A DNA stretch of 57,800 nt from Ensifer sp. IC4062 (GTDB lineage Bacteria > Pseudomonadota > Alphaproteobacteria > Rhizobiales > Rhizobiaceae). A model generated the notes under the pieces. That model saw nothing but the letters and a program-made list of their open reading frames with translations. It ran no database searches and had not been told where the DNA came from. The position numbers and the translations under genes are program-made. Each line of letters starts with the position of its first letter. The first letter of the stretch is position 1. The stretch covers positions 1 to 57,800 of the forward strand of contig NZ_JADYVD010000050.1 in NCBI RefSeq assembly GCF_020193575.1. Reading direction: 5' to 3'. This document shows, piece by piece, positions 16,904-25,056 of this stretch.

Positions 16904-17803
16904 ATGAGCGATCTGAGCGACATTCGAGTATTCCTGGCCGTAGCGCAGCAGCGCAGCTTCACGGCGGCGGCGCGACAGTTGTCGATGACACCGCCGACCG
17001 TAACCCGCGCCGTCAGTGCGCTGGAGGAGAGCCTGGGAGTGCAGCTCCTGCTGCGGACCACGCGTCAGGTTTCTCTGACGTCTGCCGGCGCCGTCTACGC
17101 GGCGCGGGTGGAGCCACTGATCAGACAGTTCGATCAGGTGAGAGAGGATCTCCGCGAAGAGCAAGGGGAGGTGGCCGGGCTGATCCGCATCAATGCGCCG
17201 CTTTCACTCGGTCAACAACTGCTGCCGGATATCGTCTCGGGATTTCGGGCCGAATATCCGCGGGCGAGCGTTTCGCTGTCTCTGACCGACCGCTTCATTG
17301 ACATCGTGTCCGAGCGTTTCGATCTCGCATTGAGAGTTTCGGAGGCGCCGCGCGACAGGTCGACAATCTGGCGCAAGGTGTGTCGCGTGCGGCGCATTCT
17401 TGTCGCCTCCCCAGGCTATCTCGCCATTTTCGGAACACCTGAAACGCCCGATGACCTCAGTCGACATGCCTGTATCGCCCACGACGAGGAGGCGATCTCG
17501 GAGACTTGGGAGCTGACGAACAGCGGGCGGACCCGCAAGGCATTGGCCGGCAAAGTACTGGCCGCGAACAACGGCGAGCTAATCGCCAGACTGGCGGAAG
17601 ACGGGCAGGGCGTAGCCCTGCTGCCGCATTTCATTGTCGACGATGCGCTATCGCGCGGCACTCTGAAGCAGGTCCTTCCCGAGTGGGAGCCTCCCGAGCT
17701 CTGGCTGACATTGTACTATCCGCCCTACGAGAAGCTGCCGATGCGCGTTGCGAGGTTTTCGGACTTTTTCGAAAGGTACGTTACCCATACGCGCCCGCTG
17801 TGA
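16904..17803 (+). CDS. LysR-family regulator of the quinone-detoxification operon
   Basis: A 299-aa LysR-type regulator of normal length. Residues 1-60 hold the winged helix-turn-helix (DIRVFLAVAQQRSFTAAARQ, then TVTRAVSALEESLGVQLLLR), followed by a linker helix and a substrate-binding domain to the end. It belongs to the group with an LLLRTTRQVSLT motif common in rhizobia. Divergent transcription from the MhqO/MhqD-like operon, with a strong palindrome in the 121-bp gap, makes that operon the obvious target. Inducer probably a quinone or phenol, but this is inference. Confidence 0.88.
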   Translation: MSDLSDIRVFLAVAQQRSFTAAARQLSMTPPTVTRAVSALEESLGVQLLLRTTRQVSLTSAGAVYAARVEPLIRQFDQVREDLREEQGEVAGLIRINAPLSLGQQLLPDIVSGFRAEYPRASVSLSLTDRFIDIVSERFDLALRVSEAPRDRSTIWRKVCRVRRILVASPGYLAIFGTPETPDDLSRHACIAHDEEAISETWELTNSGRTRKALAGKVLAANNGELIARLAEDGQGVALLPHFIVDDALSRGTLKQVLPEWEPPELWLTLYYPPYEKLPMRVARFSDFFERYVTHTRPL

Positions 17804-18025
17804 GGCCGCGGCGAACTCCTGTCCTGTTTTCGGCTCAAGGGCGTCCTTTCCGGCAAAAGGCGAGCAAATGTTACAAGAATTTGACGACGCCCGCGGGCAT
17901 CCTTCCTTTGCAACGGACATAAAGGGCCCATATCGAGCCCTTCTGCTGTCGAGAACTGGCAGGTCGGCAATATCGGCGTGGCGCCCGGCGATTGCAGCAA
18001 CAGAGCAGCATCTGGGGAGGTGCGG

Positions 18026-18934
18026 ATGAACCATAGGACCGGTACGGAAGAGGGCGTCGGCGCTCATTTTGGCCTGCCGTATGCTCCATGTCTGCCGGCT
18101 CGGCCCGTTCGGGACGCCGGGTTTTCCGTGACCCGCCTGGAATTGCGGCTCAACGGGGATGCCGACCGCCTGGTGTCCTTGCCGCCGGACGAATCCTACT
18201 TTCTGATGTTGTATCTCAAGGATGCGCGTCATTCCGACGTCGCTCCCGATGGCACCGAGAGCGAGATTCGCCGCTTCCGGCAAGGTTCCATTTGCCTCGT
18301 CGATCTTGCCCATGGCGCCTGCATCCGGTTGTTCAGCGATCTCTATTCCCTCGCCTTCCAACTCCCGCGAGAACTCTTTCGGGAAGTCGCCGAGTTTTCG
18401 TCTGCCCCAAAAGCAACCAGGCTTCGATGCCGGCGGGGCGAGGACGATGATGTCATGCGAAATCTCGGAGCGGCGCTTCTGCCGCTGTTCGAGAGGCAAG
18501 GGAACTCCCAGACCCCGGTCCTACAGCACCTTGCCATCGCCATCTGTGCCCACTTGCTTCACACCTATGGCGATCATCGCACTCAGGGGGGATCGAGTTC
18601 AACGCAACTCACTGTTTGGCAGGAAAAGGCAGCCAAGGACTTCATGATCGACCATTTTGCCGAACAGTTGCCAATGGCCGCAGTAGCATCGGCGGCTGGT
18701 ATTTCCATCCGTCGGTTTATCGACGGCTTCAAGGGAGTAACGGGCCAGACGCCGCAACAGTGGCTACTTTGCTATCGAACCGCGCGTGCCAAGCAGTACC
18801 TCCGCGAGCGTTCTTTGACACTCGCGGAGATCGCCACCCGTTGCGGCTTCACCGACGAGGATCATTTCATCAAGGGTTTCCGTCGCATGACGGGCAGCAG
18901 CCCGTCAGATTGGCGGGCGCGTTGGCTGCATTGA
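18026..18934 (+). CDS. AraC-family regulator (first of three tandem)
   Basis: A 302-aa AraC/XylS regulator. ATG 18026 follows GGGGAGG with 5-bp spacing; the frame is open slightly further upstream. The last 100 residues carry both helix-turn-helix motifs (AAVASAAGISIRRFIDGF and LAEIATRCGFTDEDHFIKGF, closing GSSPSDWR). The N-terminal two thirds form a cupin-like sensor (LRLNGDADRLVSLPPDESYF). The next two genes on the same strand encode similar regulators of the same length; separate 120-240 bp gaps suggest separate promoters. Confidence 0.88.
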   Translation: MNHRTGTEEGVGAHFGLPYAPCLPARPVRDAGFSVTRLELRLNGDADRLVSLPPDESYFLMLYLKDARHSDVAPDGTESEIRRFRQGSICLVDLAHGACIRLFSDLYSLAFQLPRELFREVAEFSSAPKATRLRCRRGEDDDVMRNLGAALLPLFERQGNSQTPVLQHLAIAICAHLLHTYGDHRTQGGSSSTQLTVWQEKAAKDFMIDHFAEQLPMAAVASAAGISIRRFIDGFKGVTGQTPQQWLLCYRTARAKQYLRERSLTLAEIATRCGFTDEDHFIKGFRRMTGSSPSDWRARWLH

Positions 18935-19058
18935 CAGCGGTTTTGGGTTCGTGTCCGAATAAGAGTCGCTCCGCATTTGACTGCAACAACGCAGTCGCCC
19001 CCTGGAAACCGCGGTGAACGGTGTATCGCGCCTAGCCAGAAATCGGGAGACCACGTCG

Positions 19059-19967
19059 ATGGCCCTGCACGAAGGATCGAACGTCGCAAGTTGGGGTCGG
19101 GGCCCGATCATCAAGTCAATTGTTGCCGGCGATATAAGGGTTACGAGGACCCATTCCGACCGGTTCGATCTGGACGTCGCACCGGCCATTCCCTGCACAG
19201 ACGCATTTGGCGTTATTGTTCAGCTTCGTGACTTCGAAGCCCATCGGCTATGGCGACGTGGCCGATTGGTTTACGAGGGCGGACATGCAAAGGCGTCGCT
19301 GGCAATCACTGACTTGCGCGACCAGTGGCAGTGCCATCATCTCTCGCCGTTCGACGATATCCGCTTCCATATTCCGTTTTCCCGCATGCGTGCCTTTGCG
19401 CAAGAGGTGGGCCGTAGCGAATATGTGGCACTCACTTGTGTCCAGGGTCGCATAGATCCGGTCATGCATGGCCTTGCCCAGGCATTGCTGCCATCGCTCG
19501 ATGATCCCGACAAGGCCAATCCCCTTTTCCTGGAGCAGATCAATCTCGCGATGCTGGCGCACCTCAGTCAAACCTATGGCGGGCTGAACTTTCCAATGGA
19601 CAAGAAAGGGACTTTGGCACTCTGGCAGGAAAAACTCGCAACGGAATTCTTGGCTGCTCATTTCAACAAGCCGTTCTCGATCGGAGATCTGGCTTCTCGC
19701 TGCGAATTGTCGCGCAGCTATTTCAATAAGGCTTTCAAGGAGAGCTTTGGGCGCACCCCCTCGAAATGGCTGACCGAATACCGGGTCGCGCGGGTCAAGG
19801 AGCTGTTGTTGCAGGACCTGTCGATTGCGGAGGTCGCGATCAATTGCGGCTTCGCCGATCAGAGCCATATGACCAGGGTCTTCACAAGTGTGACCGGCGA
19901 CACACCGGCACGCTTCAGACGAAAGAATAGGCCATTCGGCGTGGCCTTGGATCCGCTCGGAATCTAA
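19059..19967 (+). CDS. AraC-family regulator (second of three tandem)
   Basis: 302 aa from ATG 19059, chosen because it gives the same length as its neighbours and has GGGAGA about 9 bp upstream; a GTG at 19014 is an alternative. DNA-binding motifs are IGDLASRCELSRSYFNKAF and IAEVAINCGFADQSHMTRVF with the closing GDTPARFRR. The sensor half contains DDIRFHIPFSRMRAFAQEV, similar in layout to the regulator at 6902. Likely arose from duplication of a common ancestor with the flanking AraC genes. Target unknown; the downstream enzyme operon from 21323 is a candidate. Confidence 0.87.
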   Translation: MALHEGSNVASWGRGPIIKSIVAGDIRVTRTHSDRFDLDVAPAIPCTDAFGVIVQLRDFEAHRLWRRGRLVYEGGHAKASLAITDLRDQWQCHHLSPFDDIRFHIPFSRMRAFAQEVGRSEYVALTCVQGRIDPVMHGLAQALLPSLDDPDKANPLFLEQINLAMLAHLSQTYGGLNFPMDKKGTLALWQEKLATEFLAAHFNKPFSIGDLASRCELSRSYFNKAFKESFGRTPSKWLTEYRVARVKELLLQDLSIAEVAINCGFADQSHMTRVFTSVTGDTPARFRRKNRPFGVALDPLGI

Positions 19968-20175
19968 TCGCCTCCGCCGGCCCAGATCGTTCAAAACGCG
20001 TGAGTTTCGTACAAGAACGTTATCTCGGTCGCGGCGATGATTTGGCGCTTCAGGACGACTCCGCGCACCTGCGTGGAGGCTGCTTCTTGGAGCCACGATC
20101 CGGGCAGGCCTCGGTCCTTTGCCGATGCTGTCGAGGTTTTCGCTACACGTAAGCTCAAAGTACGGGAGCCAAGGC

Positions 20176-21081
20176 ATGACGCACGTCTCTTCCATCGCAG
20201 CAACAACAAGACATGACAGTCTCGGTTGCTCCATGGACAAGCTCGACGACGACCGAACGATCGAGGCCCGCGACATGACGTTCTATCGCAAGAGGTCTGC
20301 GTCGGCGCCGCCGGACAGGGTCACGACACCAGCGACCGGGCGCGGATATCTACTCGGTCTTTCCGCAGCAGGCGGACACAGGCGCCGGATCTTCCGAGAG
20401 CATCATTCGACTGTCCATGATTTTGAGCAAAACGCCGTCTATCTGCGGAATTTCGCCGATGATTATCGCGCCGACCTCAGCGGTTCCTTCGACTTCATGC
20501 TGCTCGAAATCAATCACAACGCGCTCGAGCGGATCGCCGACGCGGCGGACTTGAGAAGCGTCAGCGAATTGCGCCCGGTTGCCGCGCACGCAGATCCTGT
20601 ACTCGGTGGCATGCTCGGCGCCTTGTTTGCGACAGTGGATGGGAGCGCGGACAGAAGCGCCTTGTTTGTTGACCAGCTCTCGATCGCAATTGGGGTTCAT
20701 ATCGTTCAGCAGTACGGCAATGGCCGCGGCGGCGCGGCCGCCAGTGGACGCCGGCTTTCCTCACGTTGCCAGGCCAGGATCAAGGATCTCGTGCAGAGTC
20801 AGTTGAGTGGTGAGCTGACCGTCGAACAGCTCGCTTCGGCCTGCAATCTGTCGCAGGCGACATTTCTTCGGGCCTTCCGCGAAACCATGGGGAAGACGCC
20901 GCATCGATGGTTGCAGCAACAACGTATCGAAAAGGCCGTTGATCTGCTGCAGTCCTCACAAATCCCGTTGAGCGAGATCGGCCGCGTTTGCGGCTTCTCC
21001 GACCAGAGCCACTTCACACGTGCGTTCGTACAGGCGATGGGCACTGCCCCCGGCGCCTGGAGACGAAGCCGGCGGTCCTGA
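20176..21081 (+). CDS. AraC-family regulator (third of three tandem)
   Basis: 301 aa from ATG 20176, supported by GGGAG about 8 bp upstream and by length agreement with the two preceding regulators; an earlier ATG at 20119 is possible. The C-terminal domain shows VEQLASACNLSQATFLRAF and LSEIGRVCGFSDQSHFTRAF, closing GTAPGAWRR. The sensor part has FDFMLLEINHNALERIADA. It is the nearest regulator to the enzyme operon that starts at 21323 on the same strand and the best candidate for its control. Confidence 0.87.
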   Translation: MTHVSSIAATTRHDSLGCSMDKLDDDRTIEARDMTFYRKRSASAPPDRVTTPATGRGYLLGLSAAGGHRRRIFREHHSTVHDFEQNAVYLRNFADDYRADLSGSFDFMLLEINHNALERIADAADLRSVSELRPVAAHADPVLGGMLGALFATVDGSADRSALFVDQLSIAIGVHIVQQYGNGRGGAAASGRRLSSRCQARIKDLVQSQLSGELTVEQLASACNLSQATFLRAFRETMGKTPHRWLQQQRIEKAVDLLQSSQIPLSEIGRVCGFSDQSHFTRAFVQAMGTAPGAWRRSRRS

Positions 21082-21322
21082 GCAGGGCTCGACAACAAGC
21101 AGCAGATCGAAGAACGGGAGCCTCGGGGAAGGGCCAAGAGCACCCACCCTGCCACTGCGGTTGAGCCGTGTCCCGGTGGCTCAACGGAGGCACGTGACCT
21201 GCACCGGCTTCAGTCTCAGCGGCGATTAAAAAGTACAAAAGTCCGTCGCTGGATACAAGAATCGCGACCCCATCATCGGCATAGTCGCAAGCATCGGCAA
21301 CCAACAGAAAGAGGCCAGTATC

Positions 21323-21979
21323 ATGACGCTGAACGCAACACCGACGCCCGGTAACCTCCTCGTCTCGCCCAAGGACCATGCGCTGATCATGATCGACTTC
21401 CAGTCGCAGATGTCGTTCGCGACGAAGTCGATCGACGCTGTGCAACTGCGCAACAATGCGGCGCTGGTCGCCAACGCGGCCGCAGGCTTCAAGGTGCCGA
21501 CGATCCTGACGACGGTCGCGGAAAAGAGCTTCTCCGGCCCCATGTTCGCCGAAATCACCGATGCCTTCCCCGGACAGGCGCTTCTCGACCGCACGTCCAT
21601 GAACACCTGGGAAGACGCCGCGGTGATAGAGGAGGTCAACCGCATCGGTAAGAAGCGGCTTGTGTTCTGTGGGCTTTGGACATCGGTCTGCATTGTCGGT
21701 CCGACCCTGTCGGCGCTCGATCAAGGCTTTGAGGTCTATGTGATCGCCGACGCCTGTGGCGACGTTTCCGACGAGGCGCACGAACGCGCAATGGACCGCA
21801 TGGTGCAGGCCGGCGTTCGGCCGATGACGTCGCTCCAGTACATGCTCGAGCTGCAGCGCGACTGGGCGCGCACCGAAACCTACGACATGACCACCGGCAT
21901 CGCCAAGAAGTTCGGCGGCGCCTATGGCCTCGGCATCATCTACGCCAAGACCATGTTCGGCGCGTCCGAAGGCCACTGA
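21323..21979 (+). CDS. Isochorismatase-family (YcaC-like) cysteine hydrolase
   Basis: A 218-aa hydrolase of the isochorismatase superfamily. Asp25 in ALIMIDFQSQMSFA and the nucleophilic Cys123 in GLWTSVCIVGPTLSAL are in the expected places, and the MNTWED stretch after Arg90 is typical of YcaC-like members. These enzymes hydrolyse amides or related bonds of small molecules; no substrate is assigned for YcaC relatives. First gene of a same-strand run with XapX, an amidohydrolase, DoxX and an MFS exporter. A strong hairpin follows it, so downstream genes may be expressed at a lower level. Confidence 0.87.
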   Translation: MTLNATPTPGNLLVSPKDHALIMIDFQSQMSFATKSIDAVQLRNNAALVANAAAGFKVPTILTTVAEKSFSGPMFAEITDAFPGQALLDRTSMNTWEDAAVIEEVNRIGKKRLVFCGLWTSVCIVGPTLSALDQGFEVYVIADACGDVSDEAHERAMDRMVQAGVRPMTSLQYMLELQRDWARTETYDMTTGIAKKFGGAYGLGIIYAKTMFGASEGH

Positions 21980-22001
21980 GTCCCTCCCAGGGCCGGACGA
22001 C

Positions 22002-22039
22002 GGCAGCCCCGTTCCCCTCTCTGAAGAAACGGGGCTGCC
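22002..22039 (+). terminator. Stem-loop after the isochorismatase-like gene
   Basis: Perfect 12-bp arms GGCAGCCCCGTT and AACGGGGCTGCC with a 14-base loop, starting 22 bases after the stop codon. There is no long T-tract, so it may be a weak terminator, an attenuator or an mRNA-stabilising hairpin inside the operon. Confidence 0.6.
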
Positions 22040-22064
22040 TCCCATTTGATGAAAGGGAACGCCT

Positions 22065-22355
22065 ATGAAAATGTATCTCCTCTCGCTCGGGGCCGGGCTG
22101 CTCGTTGGTGTCATCTACAGCCTGCTTAACGTTCGCTCCCCGGCTCCGCCGGTGATCGCGCTGGTGGGGCTCCTGGGGATCCTCGTCGGCGAACAGGCGG
22201 TGCCTCTCGTCAAGCGCCTGATGTCAGGCAATCCCGTCACCGTTTCCTGGTTCAGCAGCCACTGCATCCCGCATGTCTTCGGGGAACTGCCGACCGGGGC
22301 AGATCATGATCATGCTGGTGCGCCTGACCGGACACCGACGCGGGAGATCGGCTGA
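22065..22355 (+). CDS. XapX-domain small membrane protein
   Basis: A 96-aa protein whose first 50 residues match the XapX domain (two short membrane helices: YLLSLGAGLLVGVIYSLLNV and PPVIALVGLLGILVGEQ). The remaining 45 residues are hydrophilic and rich in His and Asp (HDHAG near the end), longer than the bare XapX domain. Function of XapX proteins is unknown; they commonly accompany hydrolase and amidohydrolase genes. AAAGGGA precedes the ATG, and the stop overlaps the start of the amidohydrolase gene by one base, so the two are translationally coupled. Confidence 0.8.
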   Translation: MKMYLLSLGAGLLVGVIYSLLNVRSPAPPVIALVGLLGILVGEQAVPLVKRLMSGNPVTVSWFSSHCIPHVFGELPTGADHDHAGAPDRTPTREIG

Positions 22356-24340
22356 TGCCCACCCGCCGCCGATTTCTCGGAGCAGCGTCTGCGCTGGCGC
22401 TCCCCAACCTGTTTTCACCGGCGCACGCCGCCAATTCCGCTTCGACCTCAGGAGACAAGCCAATGGGCGCTGATCTGATCCTACACAATGGTTTGCTGAC
22501 AACGCTCGACCGCACGAATCCGAACGCCACCGCCGTCGCCATCAAGGACGGCAAGTTCCTCGCGGTTGGGCATGATCAGGAGATCATGGCTCTTGCCGGG
22601 CCCGACACCAGGATCGTCGACCTCAAGGGCAAGCGCGTGCTGCCTGGTCTCAATGACAACCACACCCACGTCGTTCGTGGCGGGCTGAACTTCAATATGG
22701 AGCTGCGCTGGGACGGCGTGCGCTCGCTTGCCGACGCGATGGACATGCTGAAGCGACAGGTCGCGATCACGCCGCCGCCGCAGTGGGTGCGCGTCGTCGG
22801 CGGCTTCACCGAGCACCAGTTCGCCGAAAAGCGGCTGCCGACGATCGAAGAAATCAACGCGGTCGCCCCCGATACACCGGTGTTCCTCCTCCATCTCTAT
22901 GACCGGGCGCTGCTCAACGCCGCAGCACTTCGCGCCGTCGGCTTTACCAAAGACACTCCGAACCCGCCTGGCGGCGAGATCACTCGCGATGCCAACGGCA
23001 ATCCCACCGGTCTCCTGCTCGCCAAGCCGAATGCGGGCATTCTCTACTCGACGCTTGCCAAGGGGCCGAAGCTTCCCTTCGAGTACCAGGTCAATTCGAC
23101 CCGTCACTTTATGCGCGAGCTCAATCGCCTCGGGGTCACCAGCGTCATCGATGCAGGCGGCGGCTTCCAGAATTACCCGGACGACTATGCCGTTATCCAG
23201 AAGCTGGCCGACGAAGGGCAGATGACCGTCAGGCTCGCCTATAATCTCTTCACGCAGAAGCCGAAGGAAGAGAAGGAGGATTTCCTCAAATGGACCTCCT
23301 CGGTGAAATACAAGCAGGGCGACGACTTCTTCCGCCACAATGGTGCCGGCGAGATGCTGGTGTTTTCGGCCGCGGACTTCGAGGACTTCCGCGAGCCGCG
23401 CCCCGACTTGGCGCCGGAAATGGAAGGCGAACTCGAGGAGGTGGTCCGCATCCTCGCCGAGAACCGCTGGCCCTGGCGCCTGCACGCCACCTATGACGAG
23501 ACGATCAGCCGTGCACTCGACGTTTTCGAGAAGGTGAACCAGGATATCCCGCTCTCCGGCATCAACTGGTTCTTCGACCATGCGGAGACGATCTCCGACC
23601 AATCCATTGACCGGATCGCGGCACTCGGCGGCGGCATCGCCGTGCAACACCGCATGGCCTATCAGGGCGAATTTTTCGTTGAGCGCTACGGCCATGGCGC
23701 GGCGCAAGCGACGCCGCCAGTCGCACGCATGCTCGAGAAGGGCGTCAACGTCTCTGCGGGCACCGATGCGACCCGCGTCGCCTCCTATAACCCTTGGGTC
23801 TCGCTTTCCTGGCTGGTGACCGGCAAGACCGTCGGCGGCATGCAGCTCTATCCGCGCGCCAACTGCCTCGACCGGGAAACGGCCCTGCGCATGTGGACCG
23901 AAAAGGTGCAATGGTTCTCCAATGAGGAAGGCAGGAAGGGGCGCATCGAGAAGGGGCAGTTGGCCGACCTGATCGTTCCCAGCAAGGACTACTTCGCCTG
24001 TGCCGAGGACGAGATCTTGTTTCTGACCTCCGACCTGACGATGGTTGGCGGCAGGATCGTCTATGCGGCGAACGATTTCGCCAGCCTCGATGAGAATCCG
24101 CTGCCCCCGGCAATGCCGGACTGGTCGCCGGTCAGAACCTATGGCGGATACGCCGCCTGGGGCGAGCCTGAAGGGGCCGGGCGGCATTCGCTTCGACGAA
24201 CCGCGATTGCGTCCTGCGGCTGCTCCAGCAGTTGTGGCATGCACGGTCACGACCATGCTGCGGCCTGGACGTCACGCCTGCCGATCGCCGATCTGAAGGG
24301 TTTCTTCGGCGCGCTCGGCTGCTCGTGCTGGGCCGTGTGA
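22355..24340 (+). CDS. Tat-exported amidohydrolase (YtcJ-like) with Cys/His-rich tail
   Basis: A 661-aa protein with a twin-arginine signal (TRRRFLGAASALALP). It has the N-terminal beta-sandwich and metal-binding start of the amidohydrolase 3 family (KRVLPGLNDNHTHVVRGG, giving the HxH pair) and later SAGTDATRVASYNPW with the conserved Asp. Such enzymes hydrolyse C-N bonds of amides or formamides. Length to about residue 600 is normal; the extra C-terminus is unusual: CGCSSSCGMHGHDH followed by CSCWAV at the very end, a candidate metal-binding or redox tail. It is coupled to XapX upstream and followed by a small exported protein. Confidence 0.85.
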   Translation: MPTRRRFLGAASALALPNLFSPAHAANSASTSGDKPMGADLILHNGLLTTLDRTNPNATAVAIKDGKFLAVGHDQEIMALAGPDTRIVDLKGKRVLPGLNDNHTHVVRGGLNFNMELRWDGVRSLADAMDMLKRQVAITPPPQWVRVVGGFTEHQFAEKRLPTIEEINAVAPDTPVFLLHLYDRALLNAAALRAVGFTKDTPNPPGGEITRDANGNPTGLLLAKPNAGILYSTLAKGPKLPFEYQVNSTRHFMRELNRLGVTSVIDAGGGFQNYPDDYAVIQKLADEGQMTVRLAYNLFTQKPKEEKEDFLKWTSSVKYKQGDDFFRHNGAGEMLVFSAADFEDFREPRPDLAPEMEGELEEVVRILAENRWPWRLHATYDETISRALDVFEKVNQDIPLSGINWFFDHAETISDQSIDRIAALGGGIAVQHRMAYQGEFFVERYGHGAAQATPPVARMLEKGVNVSAGTDATRVASYNPWVSLSWLVTGKTVGGMQLYPRANCLDRETALRMWTEKVQWFSNEEGRKGRIEKGQLADLIVPSKDYFACAEDEILFLTSDLTMVGGRIVYAANDFASLDENPLPPAMPDWSPVRTYGGYAAWGEPEGAGRHSLRRTAIASCGCSSSCGMHGHDHAAAWTSRLPIADLKGFFGALGCSCWAV

Positions 24341-24373
24341 AGATCAGCCGAAGCTCCCGATAAGGATCATGAA

Positions 24374-24601
24374 ATGAAAAAGATCGCTGTCGCGGCCGCG
24401 ATGACGGCAGTCTCAAGCTTGATCAACTCGTCGTTCGCTCTCGGCCAGGACCTGGGCCAATCAACGGCCAGTCCCCGGCACCCGTGGGCGAAAGTCGTGG
24501 TGAACCATCCACTGCCGAAGCATGGCGCCTATTACGAGGGGGTATCCCGGACCGCCCTAAGCAAAGTTGAAAGGCCGCCCAAGAAGGAGCCAAGACGATG
24601 A
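24374..24601 (+). CDS. Small exported protein of unknown function
   Basis: A 75-aa protein with a signal peptide (KKIAVAAAMTAVSSLINSS, cleavage near FALGQ) and a short, basic mature part containing HPWAKVVVNHPLPKHGAYYE and ending in a Lys/Pro/Arg-rich tail. AAGGATC precedes the ATG. The stop overlaps the DoxX start by four bases, so it is a genuine coupled gene rather than a chance frame. I recognise no family. The position between an exported amidohydrolase and a DoxX membrane protein suggests a periplasmic accessory role. Confidence 0.65.
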   Translation: MKKIAVAAAMTAVSSLINSSFALGQDLGQSTASPRHPWAKVVVNHPLPKHGAYYEGVSRTALSKVERPPKKEPRR

Positions 24602-25056
24602 GCCTGTTTTCCCTCGAGAAGCATCTCACCGCCCGCTTTCGGCCGGGGATCGCCGACAGACGCATCCTGTTCATCGGCCTGCTGGCGCTCTGCTCGGCCT
24701 ACGTCCAGGGGCCGCTGACGAAGATATTCGACTTTCCCGGCGCGCTCGCCGAAATGGATCATTTCGGCCTGCATCCGGCACCGCTTTTCGCCGTCGGCGT
24801 CATCGTCTTCGAGCTATCGATGTCGGCGCTCATCCTTGCCGGCGTCTTCCGCTGGGCGGCGGCGCTTGCGCTTGCCCTCTTCACGCTCGCCGCGACCTTC
24901 ATCGCGCTTCGCTTCTGGGAACTGCCGCCCGGTATGGAGCGCTCGATGGCCATGAACGGCTTCTTCGAACATGTCGGACTCGTTGGCGCGTTCACTCTGG
25001 TCGCCTGGAACGACCTGCGTGAACATGGCGCGCCCGGAAAGGGACGGGCTTCATGA
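24598..25056 (+). CDS. DoxX-family membrane protein
   Basis: A 152-aa membrane protein with four predicted helices (ILFIGLLALCSAYVQG, APLFAVGVIVFELSMSALIL, AAALALALFTLAATFIAL and HVGLVGAFTLVAW) and the DoxX-type pattern of a conserved Lys-Ile after the first helix and FELSMSALILAG in the second. DoxX proteins occur in complexes with quinone-linked or oxidative-stress enzymes, although most are uncharacterised. It overlaps both neighbours by four bases, so it is part of a tightly coupled segment ending with the MFS gene. Confidence 0.82.
   Translation: MSLFSLEKHLTARFRPGIADRRILFIGLLALCSAYVQGPLTKIFDFPGALAEMDHFGLHPAPLFAVGVIVFELSMSALILAGVFRWAAALALALFTLAATFIALRFWELPPGMERSMAMNGFFEHVGLVGAFTLVAWNDLREHGAPGKGRAS

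Noticed and set aside
21014..22114. 366-codon minus-strand frame opposite the isochorismatase-like gene
   Set aside because: Antisense to a clear hydrolase and crossing a terminator-like hairpin; no domain recognised.
22481..24256. 591-codon minus-strand frame opposite the amidohydrolase
   Set aside because: Fully antisense to a recognisable enzyme, with unstructured His/Arg/Gly-rich composition typical of shadow frames in GC-rich DNA.
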